Below, piece after piece: positions 7,700 to 16,893 of a stretch of 43,637 nt of DNA. Both the position numbers and the translations under genes were made by a program. Source of the DNA: an uncultured Halomicronema sp. (GTDB taxonomy: Bacteria; Cyanobacteriota; Cyanobacteriia; Phormidesmidales; Phormidesmidaceae). The stretch spans positions 1-43,637 of the forward strand of contig CALCCA010000013.1 in assembly GCA_937899725.1 (NCBI GenBank). The letters are read 5' to 3'. The notes beneath the pieces were generated by a model. The model was not told where the DNA came from. It searched no databases and saw only the letters and a list, made by a program, of their open reading frames with translations. Within the stretch, counting starts at the first letter, position 1. Each line of letters begins with the position of its first letter.

Positions 7700-8299
7700 T
7701 CAAGCGATGTTGTCTAACATCAGGGAGAGTTCTGGTAGTACCTGTGAGGCGATCTCATCCCCTGAACGATAAAGCGTGCGCTCATACTCTTCCCCTCGTA
7801 ACTGGCAAACGGTGAACGTTGGTTGCTTTGGTTTGCCGATGAAGGCAGTTCCTCCCAGTCCTGCGAAGTCAACGATCCAATATTCCGGCACTTTCAGGAA
7901 AGCATACTCTTCAATCTTGCGAGCATAGTCGTCTTGCCAATTCGTACTGACCACTTCGACGACTAATCGAATCGGGATCCCCGAGGTGATAATGGGCTCT
8001 CGCTGCCATAAAGGTTCTGATTTAAGGGCGGCTTCCTCCAACACAATCACGTCGGGGCGAAGCGCTGTGGCAGCGGTTGCCGGAGGTTTGATTAAGCATG
8101 TTTTGGGAACTGTCCAAGCGAACTGCTGTCGTAAGATTTCGGCGTAGATATACCCAGCCACTTTGCCAGCAACGCTTTCATGGGGGCCAGTGGGTTCCAA
8201 GGAGCGCAGTTCTCCATCAATGAGTTCGTAGTGAGCGTCGTCCCCATATTGAGCAATGAAGGCTTCAAAGCTGAGGGTTTTGGTGGGCGTATAGGTCAT
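7700..8299 (-). CDS. Uma2-family (DUF820) PDDEXK endonuclease-like protein
   Basis: 199 residues from the ATG at 8299, with AGGGG about seven bases upstream. It opens MTYTPTKTLSFEAFIAQYGD and has the Uma2 core: ELIDGEL, then LRPDVIVLEE (the PD of the nuclease fold), LVVEVVSTNWQDDYARKIEE (catalytic Glu and Lys) and VPEYWIVD. Uma2 proteins are highly expanded in cyanobacteria; their targets are unknown and they are assumed to be restriction-like nucleases. It is the last of three leftward genes at the edge of the defence island (EVE, NucS-like, Uma2), but the 128-bp gap before it allows separate expression. Confidence 0.92.
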   Translation of the reverse strand: MTYTPTKTLSFEAFIAQYGDDAHYELIDGELRSLEPTGPHESVAGKVAGYIYAEILRQQFAWTVPKTCLIKPPATAATALRPDVIVLEEAALKSEPLWQREPIITSGIPIRLVVEVVSTNWQDDYARKIEEYAFLKVPEYWIVDFAGLGGTAFIGKPKQPTFTVCQLRGEEYERTLYRSGDEIASQVLPELSLMLDNIA

Positions 8300-8427
8300 A
8301 GGTGGCCCCTGCGATGTGCAGTATATTCTCAATCTTAAAGGACTGTCTAAGCACCAAGGCAAATTTGAGGGAGGTGGAGTGGTTGCGGGATTCGCAGCTA
8401 TTCATACCCACCGATGTGAGTAGAATC

Positions 8428-9432
8428 TCACACTTCATCTATTTGATATCCCTGATTTTTAGCAATTTCAAGGATGGGACCAATGTTGCCGATTCCCCAC
8501 TGGTTGCAGATGGCAATATCGATGTTGTCGGCAGTTTTCAGAATAGAATCTTCATCTAAGAAATAACGGGCGTACTCCGTCTGCTCCAAAACGCTCTGAG
8601 CCTTCTCTAGAGGGGCAACTACGCCATACCGTTGGTGTAGTGCGTCGGGAAATATCTGTTTAAGCATTTCCAGGGTCGGGTTGTGCTGTTGAACGTAATG
8701 AGTAACGACGGCCCTGACTAGCTGCCGCTTTCCATAGACCTCGCCCAGAAAACGATACTTGGTTTTGTCTTTACTCGATCTAGCTGCTGCTCGCTGAGCT
8801 TCAGCCTGCTCGCGCACTTTGACCTGATACTCCTCAGCCTCAGGTAAAGGGATGATCTGCTCAATATTCAGAAGGACGTCTTCGCCAAACTTGTAGGGTT
8901 GTAGCCGCACACATCGGATATCTAGATCTCGCTCGTTGAGCCACATGACGGCAGTGGTCAGTTCTTTAGAAAAGTCTCCTGACGCCAGAACAATCCGAAC
9001 ATCGGTTGGGAACTGTTCCTCAGCGGGGTCACTCCAATCTAAAAAAATGAGAATCTCTTCTTCAGCACTTTTTTCAAGGCCACGCTTGTCGAGATACTGC
9101 TGGTAGATCTCAACAGCCCTGTTGAACGTCAGCGTAGACACCATCGCGGCATAGCGGAGAGCCTGGAGTTCCATATGGGCTCCTGTATCATCTCGCTTTA
9201 ATTCGATCACCACAAGATTTGCCTGTTTATCGATGCCCAAGAGGTCGATGCGTCTGGCTCCCTCCGTCCATCCCGAAAACTCCTCAGCGATCACCATTGT
9301 GTCTGGAGAAATGACCGAAATCTTATCCCGTAGCGCAGCTTGTAGGTCTGCCCGCTCTTGAATGCCTTCTGCACTGAACTGAGTGCTGTTCACTTCATCA
9401 ATTTGCTTGTCTTTGAAGGTGTATATGGGCAT
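8428..9432 (-). CDS. NucS/DUF91-like PDDEXK nuclease-domain protein
   Basis: 334 residues. An N-terminal PDDEXK domain is visible as RRIDLLGIDKQANLVVIELK: Asp63 and Glu77-x-Lys79 give the D...ExK signature seen in NucS-like and many restriction-associated nucleases. The middle (about 80-215) is an unassigned alpha/beta region with a charged Glu/Gln/Ala helix. The C-terminal 120 residues resemble no family I can name. It lies between a 23-codon remnant and the Uma2 gene, leftward, at the edge of the restriction operon, so a role as an accessory nuclease is likely but inferred. The ATG at 9432 lies nine bases after the stop of the remnant. Confidence 0.75.
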   Translation of the reverse strand: MPIYTFKDKQIDEVNSTQFSAEGIQERADLQAALRDKISVISPDTMVIAEEFSGWTEGARRIDLLGIDKQANLVVIELKRDDTGAHMELQALRYAAMVSTLTFNRAVEIYQQYLDKRGLEKSAEEEILIFLDWSDPAEEQFPTDVRIVLASGDFSKELTTAVMWLNERDLDIRCVRLQPYKFGEDVLLNIEQIIPLPEAEEYQVKVREQAEAQRAAARSSKDKTKYRFLGEVYGKRQLVRAVVTHYVQQHNPTLEMLKQIFPDALHQRYGVVAPLEKAQSVLEQTEYARYFLDEDSILKTADNIDIAICNQWGIGNIGPILEIAKNQGYQIDEV

Positions 9433-9441
9433 GAGATTTGA

Positions 9442-9513
9442 TCAATCTAAGTTTGGCCAGACTTCTCGTAGGGAGATGCGTTTGAGTTTGCCGATCTCGT
9501 TGAGGGTGAGCAT
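9442..9513 (-). pseudogene. Short remnant resembling the N-terminus of a DUF4268-type protein
   Basis: A 23-codon frame with MLTLNEIGKLKRISLREVWP before a stop. The pattern GKLKRISLREVW matches the opening of proteins that accompany Mod/Res genes in similar islands (DUF4268-containing), where the frame continues for hundreds of residues. Here it ends after 23 codons and the next gene starts at once. Probably a deletion remnant; a genuine leader peptide is possible. Confidence 0.35.
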
Positions 9514-9599
9514 GGCGTATGGGCCAATAGCGGTTGGTGGCTTGGAGAAGAGTCAACCGTTTGTAGTGTGCCCAGGTGTGAAAGGCTGGCAACTGCTGA

Positions 9600-10034
9600 C
9601 TAGACCGCTGTCTGGATTGCGTCGGTGATGATTGCGCCGTCTTCGGGTGGCAATTCTTTGGGAGCGATGCGGAAGAGGAGGCCCCACTGCGGGGTTTTTA
9701 GGGACTCGAACATTTTGAGTTGAGGAGCGAGATCGAGCACGGGTATGCCGTCATCGGGACTGACCTGAGCGAGTACTCTGACGTTGACGCGACAGGGAAA
9801 GAGGGCTTGCTTCCAGATGGGTTTGAGGGAGTCGTAGGGCTCATCGACGACTTCGAGCACGGCAATCCAGCGGGAGACGCCGGTGAGGTAAGCCAGTAGA
9901 TAGTCGTCAGGTTGGATGCGGCGAACGGTCTTTTGTCGGGTTTCGGGGAAGCCGACGACTTCGGCACCGGCGTCGAGGAATTCTTGCCAGGTGGTGGGAT
10001 TGAATAAGCTGAGCCAGTAGGTGCGATCGCTCAT
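9600..10034 (-). CDS. EVE-domain protein (PUA-like superfamily)
   Basis: 144 residues, a single EVE domain from the start: TYWLSLFNPTTWQEFLDAGA, then VGFPETRQKTVRRIQPDDYL and YLTGVSRWIAVLEV. EVE domains are related to YTH and ASCH folds and bind modified bases; several are fused or linked to restriction nucleases, which suggests recognition of methylated or otherwise modified DNA. It is transcribed away from the SNF2-Mod-Res operon across a shared 280-bp intergenic region. It may be the modified-base sensor of this island; that role is inferred from context. Confidence 0.82.
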   Translation of the reverse strand: MSDRTYWLSLFNPTTWQEFLDAGAEVVGFPETRQKTVRRIQPDDYLLAYLTGVSRWIAVLEVVDEPYDSLKPIWKQALFPCRVNVRVLAQVSPDDGIPVLDLAPQLKMFESLKTPQWGLLFRIAPKELPPEDGAIITDAIQTAV

Positions 10035-10314
10035 GGGACAACAAAAATACCTTTAACTATCAATATCACTGGTTGGATAACTGCGGGTATTTCATTGGTG
10101 GCTTGTATAAATCAGTATGTGTCTTGATGAGGTGATTGTTGAGAAAAGCAAAGCTCCCTTGCAATTCTCTTGCGGTCGAAAAACTGTGGGAACACTGATT
10201 GTGTATGAGTGGGTGCAGTTCCGGCCCTCTATGTGTTGATGGGGACTGTAGTGCTTGTTCTCTAAAATATTGCACTACTTTGGGAAACAGCTTCTTTGCC
10301 CGATTCCTAGAAAT
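10035..10314. promoter_or_regulatory. Divergent intergenic region of the defence island
   Basis: 280 bp between the EVE gene (minus) and the SNF2 helicase (plus). It must hold both promoters; no unambiguous -35/-10 pair or operator was identified by eye. Confidence 0.45.
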
Positions 10315-13185
10315 ATGTATTTGACAGACTACCAAAGCCAATACTTTGCCTATGAGCTAACCAGGCGATACTCGTCAGACAAGCTGGAAAAGCTGGCCGG
10401 AACATTTGCAAGTGCCCAAGTTGACATCAATCCTCACCAAGTAGATGCTGCCTTGTTCGCCTTTAAGTCTCCTCTGTCGAAGGGAGCATTGCTGGCCGAT
10501 GAGGTGGGTTTGGGTAAAACCATTGAAGCCGGGTTAGTAATTGCTCAGAAGTGGGCTGAACGTGCGCGTCAGATTCTAGTGATTACTCCTGCCAGTCTCC
10601 GCAAGCAATGGCAGCAGGAATTAACAGAGAAGTTTTTCCTTCCTTGCAAAATTCTGGAGACGAAATCTTTTAAGGCCGAGATAAAGGCAGGGAATCCATC
10701 TCCTTTTAGTGGGGGAAACGCCGTTCTCATTTGCTCCTATCAGTTTGCTCGCAATAAGGAAGTAGACGTTCGAGGGGTGGCGTGGGATCTGGTCGTCATT
10801 GATGAGGCGCACCGGCTACGTAACGTTTACAAACCCAAGAACATTATCGCCAATACTCTCAAGAGGGCGCTGGAAGGACGGCACAAGCTACTGTTGACGG
10901 CTACCCCTTTGCAGAACTCCCTGCTAGAACTCTATGGCCTAGTTAGCTTTATTGACGATCGCTCCTTTGGCGATCTCAAAAGCTTCCGAGAACAATTTTC
11001 CAGCTTAAGACAGGCCCATACCTTTGAAGTCTTGAAGGAACGGCTGAAGCCTTTATGCCATCGCACGCTCAGGCGGCAGGTGACGGCTTATGTCCCCTTT
11101 ACCAAGCGCCATGCCATTCTGGAAGAGTTTACCCCAGAGGAAAGCGAAGACCGGCTCTATCACTTGGTCTCTGAGTATTTGCAGCGCGATAATTTGCAGG
11201 CGCTTCCGGCTGGGCAGCGTTCTTTGATTACGCTTGTGCTGCGTAAACTACTGGCATCTTCTACCTTTGCGATCGCCGGTGCCCTGACCTCGATGTCAAA
11301 TCGCTTGAAGGAAAAGCTGCGACAACAGCAGCCCTCTGAGCCATTCGCCGAAGACCTTGATGAAGACTATGAAGCCCTGGATGAGACGGCTGATGAATGG
11401 GAAAAAGAGGAATCGGAGGAACCACCCTCTGAAGCGACAAAATCTGCTTTAGAACGTGAAATCGCGGAGTTAGATGGCTTTGCTCAACTCGCTACCTCCA
11501 TCGAACACAACGCCAAGGGCAAGGCGTTATTAAAGGCGTTAGATATTGCCTTTGAGCAAACTGTGGCTTTAGGGGGTGCCCAAAAGGCCATTATCTTTAC
11601 CGAATCGCGACGGACCCAAGACTATCTTCTCCGCCTCTTGAGTGATAGTCCCTGGAGCGAGGGCATTGTCCTGTTCAACGGCTCAAACACCGATCAACGC
11701 TCGAAGCAGATCTATGCGGAATGGCTACAGCGGCATCAGGAATCTGACCGGGTCACAGGCTCCAAGACGGCAGATATGCGCTCGGCCCTGGTGGATTATT
11801 TCCGGGAACAGGGGCGCATCATGATTGCGACGGAGGCTGGAGCCGAGGGGATTAATCTCCAGTTTTGCTCCTTGATCATTAACTACGACTTGCCCTGGAA
11901 CCCTCAGCGCATTGAGCAGCGTATCGGGCGCTGCCACCGCTATGGGCAAAAGCATGATGTGGTGGTGGTGAATTTTCTCAACCCGAAGAATGCTGCTGAC
12001 AAGCGGGTCTACAAACTGCTGTCAGAGAAGTTTCGGTTGTTTGAGGGCGTATTTGGTACCAGTGATGAGGTGCTGGGGGCGATCGAATCGGGAGTGGATT
12101 TTGAGAAGCGGATTGCCGAAATTTACCAGCGCTGCCGCAAAGCGGAGGCCATCGAAGCTGCGTTTGACCAGTTGCAGCAAGAACTCAGCCTTGAAATCGA
12201 TGTGGCGATGACCGATACCCGGCGTAAGCTGCTAGAAAATTTTGATGATGAGGTGCGAGAAAAGCTCAAAACTCGAGAAGAGGCTTCTAATCAGATACTA
12301 AGCCAGTTTGAAAAACGGCTGATGCAGCTTACTCGCCATGAATTGAACGGAAAGGCTAATTTCTTGGACGATTCTGCTTTTGAACTGTCGGCAGTGCCTG
12401 CCCTAGCAGCATCGGAGCCAATTCCTCTAGGACGTTATGAACTGCCCCGTAGAACTGGAGAGGCCCATACCTATCGGTTAGGGCACCCTCTGGCGGAAGC
12501 AGTGATTGCCCAGGCCAAGCAACGCGACTTGGCCCCAGCGACGATTCAGTTTGACTATGACGGCTATGAAGGCAAGGTCACGATTTTAGAATCCCTGCTA
12601 GGGCACAGTGGTGTACTCTCCCTATCGTTGTTAACAGTAGAAGCGCTTGATCAGGTGGAGGAGCGCTTGATTTTTGCAGCAATGACCGACGAGCGCGCGC
12701 CCGTGGATGAGGAACAAGCGGAGCGGCTGTTGTCTCTGCCAGGGAGTGTGGTGGGGGATGGCATCGAGACTACAGCCTCGAAATTGGTTTTAGAGCTGGA
12801 GCCTTTGACCCAACAGCGAAAGCAGCAGTTGCACCAGGAAATTTCGGAACGGAACGCGGCTTTTTTCCAAGCGGAAGCCGAAAAGCTGGATAGCTGGGCC
12901 GATGACCTGAAGGTAGTGCTAGAGCGGGATCTTAAAGACCTGGATCGACAGATTAAGGAGGCCAAGCGAGCGGCGACAGCGGCGCTGACTCTGGAGGCAA
13001 AGTTGGCAGGGCAGAAGCAGGTGAAGGATTTGGAGAAGTTGCGGAATCAGAAGCGCAGGTCGTTGTTTGACGCTCAGGATGAGGTGGATGAGCAACGGGA
13101 TCGGTTGATTGCTCAGATTGAGGGAAAGCTGGAGCAAAAGAGTGAGCTTCAGCCGTTGTTTACGATTCGATGGAGTTTGAATTGA
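10315..13185 (+). CDS. SNF2-family helicase of a restriction/defence operon
   Basis: 956 residues from the ATG at 10315, the start that fits the family (MYLTDYQSQYFAYELTRR); a TTG 60 bases upstream is less likely. Superfamily 2 motifs in order: Walker A ADEVGLGKTIEAGLVI, DEAH box VVIDEAHRLRN, motif III LLLTATPLQNS, and motif VI QRIGRCHRYGQKHDV. The C-terminal third is charged and coiled-coil-like (about residues 850-940). It resembles the SNF2/RapA-like helicases found beside methyltransferases in defence islands, such as the helicase of DISARM class 1, but drmA/B/C are absent. It probably translocates on duplex DNA to couple recognition to cleavage. The AIPR gene starts one base after its stop, so the two are co-transcribed. 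Confidence 0.9.
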   Translation: MYLTDYQSQYFAYELTRRYSSDKLEKLAGTFASAQVDINPHQVDAALFAFKSPLSKGALLADEVGLGKTIEAGLVIAQKWAERARQILVITPASLRKQWQQELTEKFFLPCKILETKSFKAEIKAGNPSPFSGGNAVLICSYQFARNKEVDVRGVAWDLVVIDEAHRLRNVYKPKNIIANTLKRALEGRHKLLLTATPLQNSLLELYGLVSFIDDRSFGDLKSFREQFSSLRQAHTFEVLKERLKPLCHRTLRRQVTAYVPFTKRHAILEEFTPEESEDRLYHLVSEYLQRDNLQALPAGQRSLITLVLRKLLASSTFAIAGALTSMSNRLKEKLRQQQPSEPFAEDLDEDYEALDETADEWEKEESEEPPSEATKSALEREIAELDGFAQLATSIEHNAKGKALLKALDIAFEQTVALGGAQKAIIFTESRRTQDYLLRLLSDSPWSEGIVLFNGSNTDQRSKQIYAEWLQRHQESDRVTGSKTADMRSALVDYFREQGRIMIATEAGAEGINLQFCSLIINYDLPWNPQRIEQRIGRCHRYGQKHDVVVVNFLNPKNAADKRVYKLLSEKFRLFEGVFGTSDEVLGAIESGVDFEKRIAEIYQRCRKAEAIEAAFDQLQQELSLEIDVAMTDTRRKLLENFDDEVREKLKTREEASNQILSQFEKRLMQLTRHELNGKANFLDDSAFELSAVPALAASEPIPLGRYELPRRTGEAHTYRLGHPLAEAVIAQAKQRDLAPATIQFDYDGYEGKVTILESLLGHSGVLSLSLLTVEALDQVEERLIFAAMTDERAPVDEEQAERLLSLPGSVVGDGIETTASKLVLELEPLTQQRKQQLHQEISERNAAFFQAEAEKLDSWADDLKVVLERDLKDLDRQIKEAKRAATAALTLEAKLAGQKQVKDLEKLRNQKRRSLFDAQDEVDEQRDRLIAQIEGKLEQKSELQPLFTIRWSLN

Positions 13186-13186
13186 T

Positions 13187-14878
13187 ATGGCTCCAATCAA
13201 TATAGAAGCTCAAAAAGTCCAAATTGAAACAATTCTTGAACAACGTTATTTCTCAATTATTCCGCAACTAGATCGGAATTGGACGTCTGAACAGCATAGA
13301 AAAAATCGCCTCAGTCGTTCCTTGGCGGCATTTGCTGTACAAAAGCTTGCTGATGTCACCCCAGCGCAAGCTGCAAACTCAGTGGTCAATGGAGAAAATG
13401 ATAATGGTATTGATGCAATTTTCTTTGATCGAATCCAGAATTGCCTTTGGCTAATTCAATCAAAGATAGGCAATGCACCTAATATGAGTGAAAACAAAAA
13501 ACTTTGCGATGGAGTTGAAGATCTTATAAATTCTCGCTTTGATAAATTTAATGAAAACTTTGTGCGTGTGCAAACAGATGTTGAAGCTGCATTGGCAACA
13601 AATGAACTAAAAATCATAGGATGTAATGTTCATTTAGGTGCAGAACTGGGAACTCATGCCATTAGTGACCTAAATCAGCTAAAAAATGACTTAAATCAGT
13701 TCTCTCAGCGATTTGACTGGAAAGATTTAGCGCTTTCAACAGTCCATCAATGGTTGACCGTCGAAAACTCAATCATCCCTCCTTCTGTAAATCTCAAGAT
13801 AAAAAATTGGTATGGACTGACCAATCCTAGAAAAGCTTTTTATGGTCTAGTTGATGCGCAACAACTTGCATGTCTATATCGGCAGCATGGCAAGGTACTT
13901 TTTGAAAAAAATATTCGTTACTACCTTGGTGAAGAAGACGTTAATAGTGCTATTTTAGGCACTGCTCAAGAACACCCAGAAGAGCTTTTCTATCTCAACA
14001 ATGGTCTCACAGCAGTTTGCTCTAAAGTCGATCCACTTCCAGGTGCAAACAATGACGAAGGTGACTTTACAATAGAGGGATTTTCGATTGTAAATGGAGC
14101 ACAGACTGTGGGATCTATTACAACACTTTTAAATAGCCAAGGATCTATTTCCGAAACAGCACAACTATTAATCACTCTAATTGAAATAGGTGCAGAGTCT
14201 GATGAACTAGGCAAGAAAATTACGCGCGCTAGAAATACCCAAAATACTATTCGGGATCTTTATTTTGCAGCGCTAGATTCTAATCAAGAACGATTGAGAC
14301 AAGAACTTGCCATATCAGGAGTAACTTATCAGTATCGTCCCTCTGAAACCTCAAATAACCAGGAATTAGTAACAATTGAACAAGTCATTTTAGCGCTTGC
14401 CTGTTTACAAGGCAATACTTCGATTGTTGTGACGGCGAAGAAAGAGATTGGCCAAATCTATCCCCAGTTTAAATCAGAAATTTTCAGCTCTAACTTGCAA
14501 GGATTAAAGCTTTACCGTTATGTTCAGATCTTCAAATACTTGGATCAGCTATTTTTAAATTCCGAACAATCTGAAACACAAACACGTCGAAAAACGTTTT
14601 ATCGGCATGGTCGCTTCTTTGTATTTCACATTCTTGCACGTCGTCATCAGCATTTGCTCAACAAGGTAGAGCTACAACTCTCGGATGCTGATAAGACTGC
14701 ACTTTCACGAGTTGCTTTAGAATTGGCTGAGTTGATCTACACAGTCGCGGAATCTGTATGCGACTCCAGTAAAGGATATCTTGCCATCTTTAGAAATCTG
14801 ACAGACTCTGAAATGTTAGCAAGAAGCGTAATGCAAGAACTTGAACAAAGGAACAATCCACAAAATGCAGTCACTTAA
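13187..14878 (+). CDS. AIPR-family (abortive infection phage resistance) protein
   Basis: 563 residues. The AIPR core is recognisable from EKNIRYYLGEEDVNSAIL, then PEELFYLNNGLTAVCSKV and FSIVNGAQTVGSI, followed by the sequence TRARNTQNTIRDLYFAALDS. The N-terminal third contains NDNGIDAIFFDRIQNCLWLI followed by QSKIG, which looks like a diverged PDDEXK-type motif (D...QSK). AIPR proteins are linked to abortive infection against phage; the biochemical activity is not settled. The gene is visibly more AT-rich than the helicase before it and the end of the methyltransferase after it, suggesting separate acquisition. It starts one base after the SNF2 stop and is followed by 45 bp before the methyltransferase. 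Confidence 0.88.
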   Translation: MAPINIEAQKVQIETILEQRYFSIIPQLDRNWTSEQHRKNRLSRSLAAFAVQKLADVTPAQAANSVVNGENDNGIDAIFFDRIQNCLWLIQSKIGNAPNMSENKKLCDGVEDLINSRFDKFNENFVRVQTDVEAALATNELKIIGCNVHLGAELGTHAISDLNQLKNDLNQFSQRFDWKDLALSTVHQWLTVENSIIPPSVNLKIKNWYGLTNPRKAFYGLVDAQQLACLYRQHGKVLFEKNIRYYLGEEDVNSAILGTAQEHPEELFYLNNGLTAVCSKVDPLPGANNDEGDFTIEGFSIVNGAQTVGSITTLLNSQGSISETAQLLITLIEIGAESDELGKKITRARNTQNTIRDLYFAALDSNQERLRQELAISGVTYQYRPSETSNNQELVTIEQVILALACLQGNTSIVVTAKKEIGQIYPQFKSEIFSSNLQGLKLYRYVQIFKYLDQLFLNSEQSETQTRRKTFYRHGRFFVFHILARRHQHLLNKVELQLSDADKTALSRVALELAELIYTVAESVCDSSKGYLAIFRNLTDSEMLARSVMQELEQRNNPQNAVT

Positions 14879-14923
14879 ATATTCAAAACTCAGTCTATCC
14901 GAAAAAATAACTAGTACAAGATA

Positions 14924-16591
14924 TTGGCTGTGAATAAGAAACAGAAACTCGAACTCACCTGGATTGGCAAAGAGCACCGGCCCAAGCTGGAGCCGCGCAT
15001 TTTGCTGGAAGACTCGGAGAAGTCGTACCATGCGGCGCATCGGGTGACAGAGAATGACCTGTTTAATAACCAGCTGATTTTTGGCGACAACCTGCTAGCG
15101 CTGAAGGCGTTGGAGGCTGATTTTGCGGGCAAAGTGAAGTGTGTATTTATTGATCCGCCCTACAACACAGGTAGCGCATTCGAGCATTACGATGATGGTC
15201 TAGAGCATTCCATTTGGCTGTCAATGATGCGAGATAGACTAGATATTATCCGCAAATTGTTGTCAGAAGACGGTTCGCTCTGGATCACTATTGATGATAA
15301 TGAGCATTCATATCTTCGGGTTTTATGCGATGAGATCTTTGGAAGAACTAATTTTATTTGTACAATCATATGGGAAAAAAGAAAAAGTAGAGAAAATAGA
15401 AGAGCTTTTTCCTTTAAGCATGATTTTATTCTCGTTTTTGCAAAAGATAAGTTTAAGTTTGAGAGCATAAGAAATCCGATTGAACTAAACCAGGAAGTAC
15501 TTAAGAGGTATAGGAACCCTGATGATGATTCACGAGGACTATGGCAGTCTGTTGCCATAACTGCACAAGCTGGGCACGGCACAGCTTCACAATTTTATGA
15601 AATCACCACTCCTGGAGGCCGGAAAATCAGCCCTCCATCCGGAAATTGCTGGCGCTTCACAGAGCCTCGTCTAGAAGAACTCATTGCCGACAATAGAATT
15701 TATTTTGGTGAGAGTGGTAATAATGTTCCACGACAGAAAAAATTCCTTCAGGAAAGTGAATCTACTGGCCTTACGCCTGAGACTATTTGGTATGCAGATG
15801 AGGTCGGAACCAATGACACGGCTAAGCGGCACTCCAATAATATTTTTAATGGCAACGGCTTCGATAATCCTAAGCCAGAAGAGCTTCTTGAACGCATAAT
15901 CAAAATTGCAACAAATTCGAGTGATCTAATCCTCGACTCCTTCGCTGGTTCCGGCACCACTGGCGCAGTCGCCCACAAAATGGGTCGCCGCTGGATCATG
16001 GTCGAACTTGGCGACCACTGCCATACCCACATCATCCCCCGCCTACAAAAAGTCATCGACGGCAACGACAAAGGCGGCATTACCGAAGCGGTCAACTGGC
16101 AAGGCGGCGGCGGCTTTCGCTACTACAAACTCGCCCCTTCCCTGCTTAAAAAAGACAAATGGGACCGATGGGTGATTAACCCTGAATACAACGCCGAAAT
16201 GCTGGCCGAAGCCCTCTGTAAGCTGGAAGGCTTTACCTACGTCCCTTCCGATATCGTCTACTGGCAACACGGCTACTCTACCGAGCGCGACTTTATCTAC
16301 GTCACCACCCAAAACCTCAGCCATGACCAACTGGCCCAGCTAGCCGACGAAGTGGGCACCGACCGTACTCTGCTAGTGCTGTGCATGGCCTTTCGGGGCA
16401 AACCCAACTTCTCTAACCTCACCATCAAAAAAATTCCTAAACACGTCCTCTATCGCTGCGAATGGGACCACGACGACTACAGCCTGCAAGTCGAAAATTT
16501 GCCAAAAGCTCCCCCGGAACCGCTTGAGGAAACTTCTGAGCCGCCAAGCCCTGCTGCTGCCGCCTCCGACCAGTTGAAGTTAGAGCTATGA
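14924..16591 (+). CDS. Beta-class site-specific DNA methyltransferase (type III Mod-like)
   Basis: 555 residues. Catalytic motif IV, VFIDPPYNTGSAFEHYDDG, comes before the AdoMet-binding motif I, LILDSFAGSGTTGAVAHKMG, the order of beta-class N6-adenine or N4-cytosine methyltransferases such as type III Mod subunits. Between them (about residues 110-310) lies the target recognition region. This stretch (about 15190-15900) is clearly AT-rich, whereas both flanks are GC-rich, a mosaic that suggests exchange of the specificity domain. The start is uncertain: TTG at 14924 or GTG at 14930, neither with a clear ribosome binding site. It should protect host DNA from the Res subunit at 17374-20085, which is separated from it by a toxin-antitoxin pair. 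Confidence 0.92.
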   Translation: MAVNKKQKLELTWIGKEHRPKLEPRILLEDSEKSYHAAHRVTENDLFNNQLIFGDNLLALKALEADFAGKVKCVFIDPPYNTGSAFEHYDDGLEHSIWLSMMRDRLDIIRKLLSEDGSLWITIDDNEHSYLRVLCDEIFGRTNFICTIIWEKRKSRENRRAFSFKHDFILVFAKDKFKFESIRNPIELNQEVLKRYRNPDDDSRGLWQSVAITAQAGHGTASQFYEITTPGGRKISPPSGNCWRFTEPRLEELIADNRIYFGESGNNVPRQKKFLQESESTGLTPETIWYADEVGTNDTAKRHSNNIFNGNGFDNPKPEELLERIIKIATNSSDLILDSFAGSGTTGAVAHKMGRRWIMVELGDHCHTHIIPRLQKVIDGNDKGGITEAVNWQGGGGFRYYKLAPSLLKKDKWDRWVINPEYNAEMLAEALCKLEGFTYVPSDIVYWQHGYSTERDFIYVTTQNLSHDQLAQLADEVGTDRTLLVLCMAFRGKPNFSNLTIKKIPKHVLYRCEWDHDDYSLQVENLPKAPPEPLEETSEPPSPAAAASDQLKLEL

Positions 16592-16638
16592 CCGAACCCG
16601 ATAGGTAACTCGTTTAGCCCCCCACTGAGGACATTTCC

Positions 16639-16893
16639 ATGACTAGCATCACCTTCAACCTTCCCGAAACTGTCTTTTCTGCCCTCCGCAAAACTCCCGA
16701 TGAGTTTGCCCAAGAGATGCGGGTGGCTGCCGCTGTCAAATGGTACGAGTTAGAGCAAATTTCCCAAGGTAAAGCCGCCGAAATCGCTGGCTTAACCCGT
16801 GCTGAATTCATCCAGGCCCTATCTCGCTACAAAGTCTCTCCCTTCCAATACACAGAAGCCGACTTGGTCAGAGAACTCAACCATGCCGATTAA
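16639..16893 (+). CDS. UPF0175-family antitoxin-like protein
   Basis: 84 residues. Opens TSITFNLPETVFSALRK and continues with AAAVKWYELEQISQGKAAEI and AGLTRAEFIQALSRY, a short DNA-binding fold typical of UPF0175 proteins, which are usually paired with a DUF3368 PIN-domain toxin. GAGG is about nine bases before the ATG. Its last 11 bases overlap the toxin gene, indicating coupled translation. Likely function: neutralises the toxin and autoregulates. It lies 47 bp after mod and is part of the restriction operon. Confidence 0.88.
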   Translation: MTSITFNLPETVFSALRKTPDEFAQEMRVAAAVKWYELEQISQGKAAEIAGLTRAEFIQALSRYKVSPFQYTEADLVRELNHAD

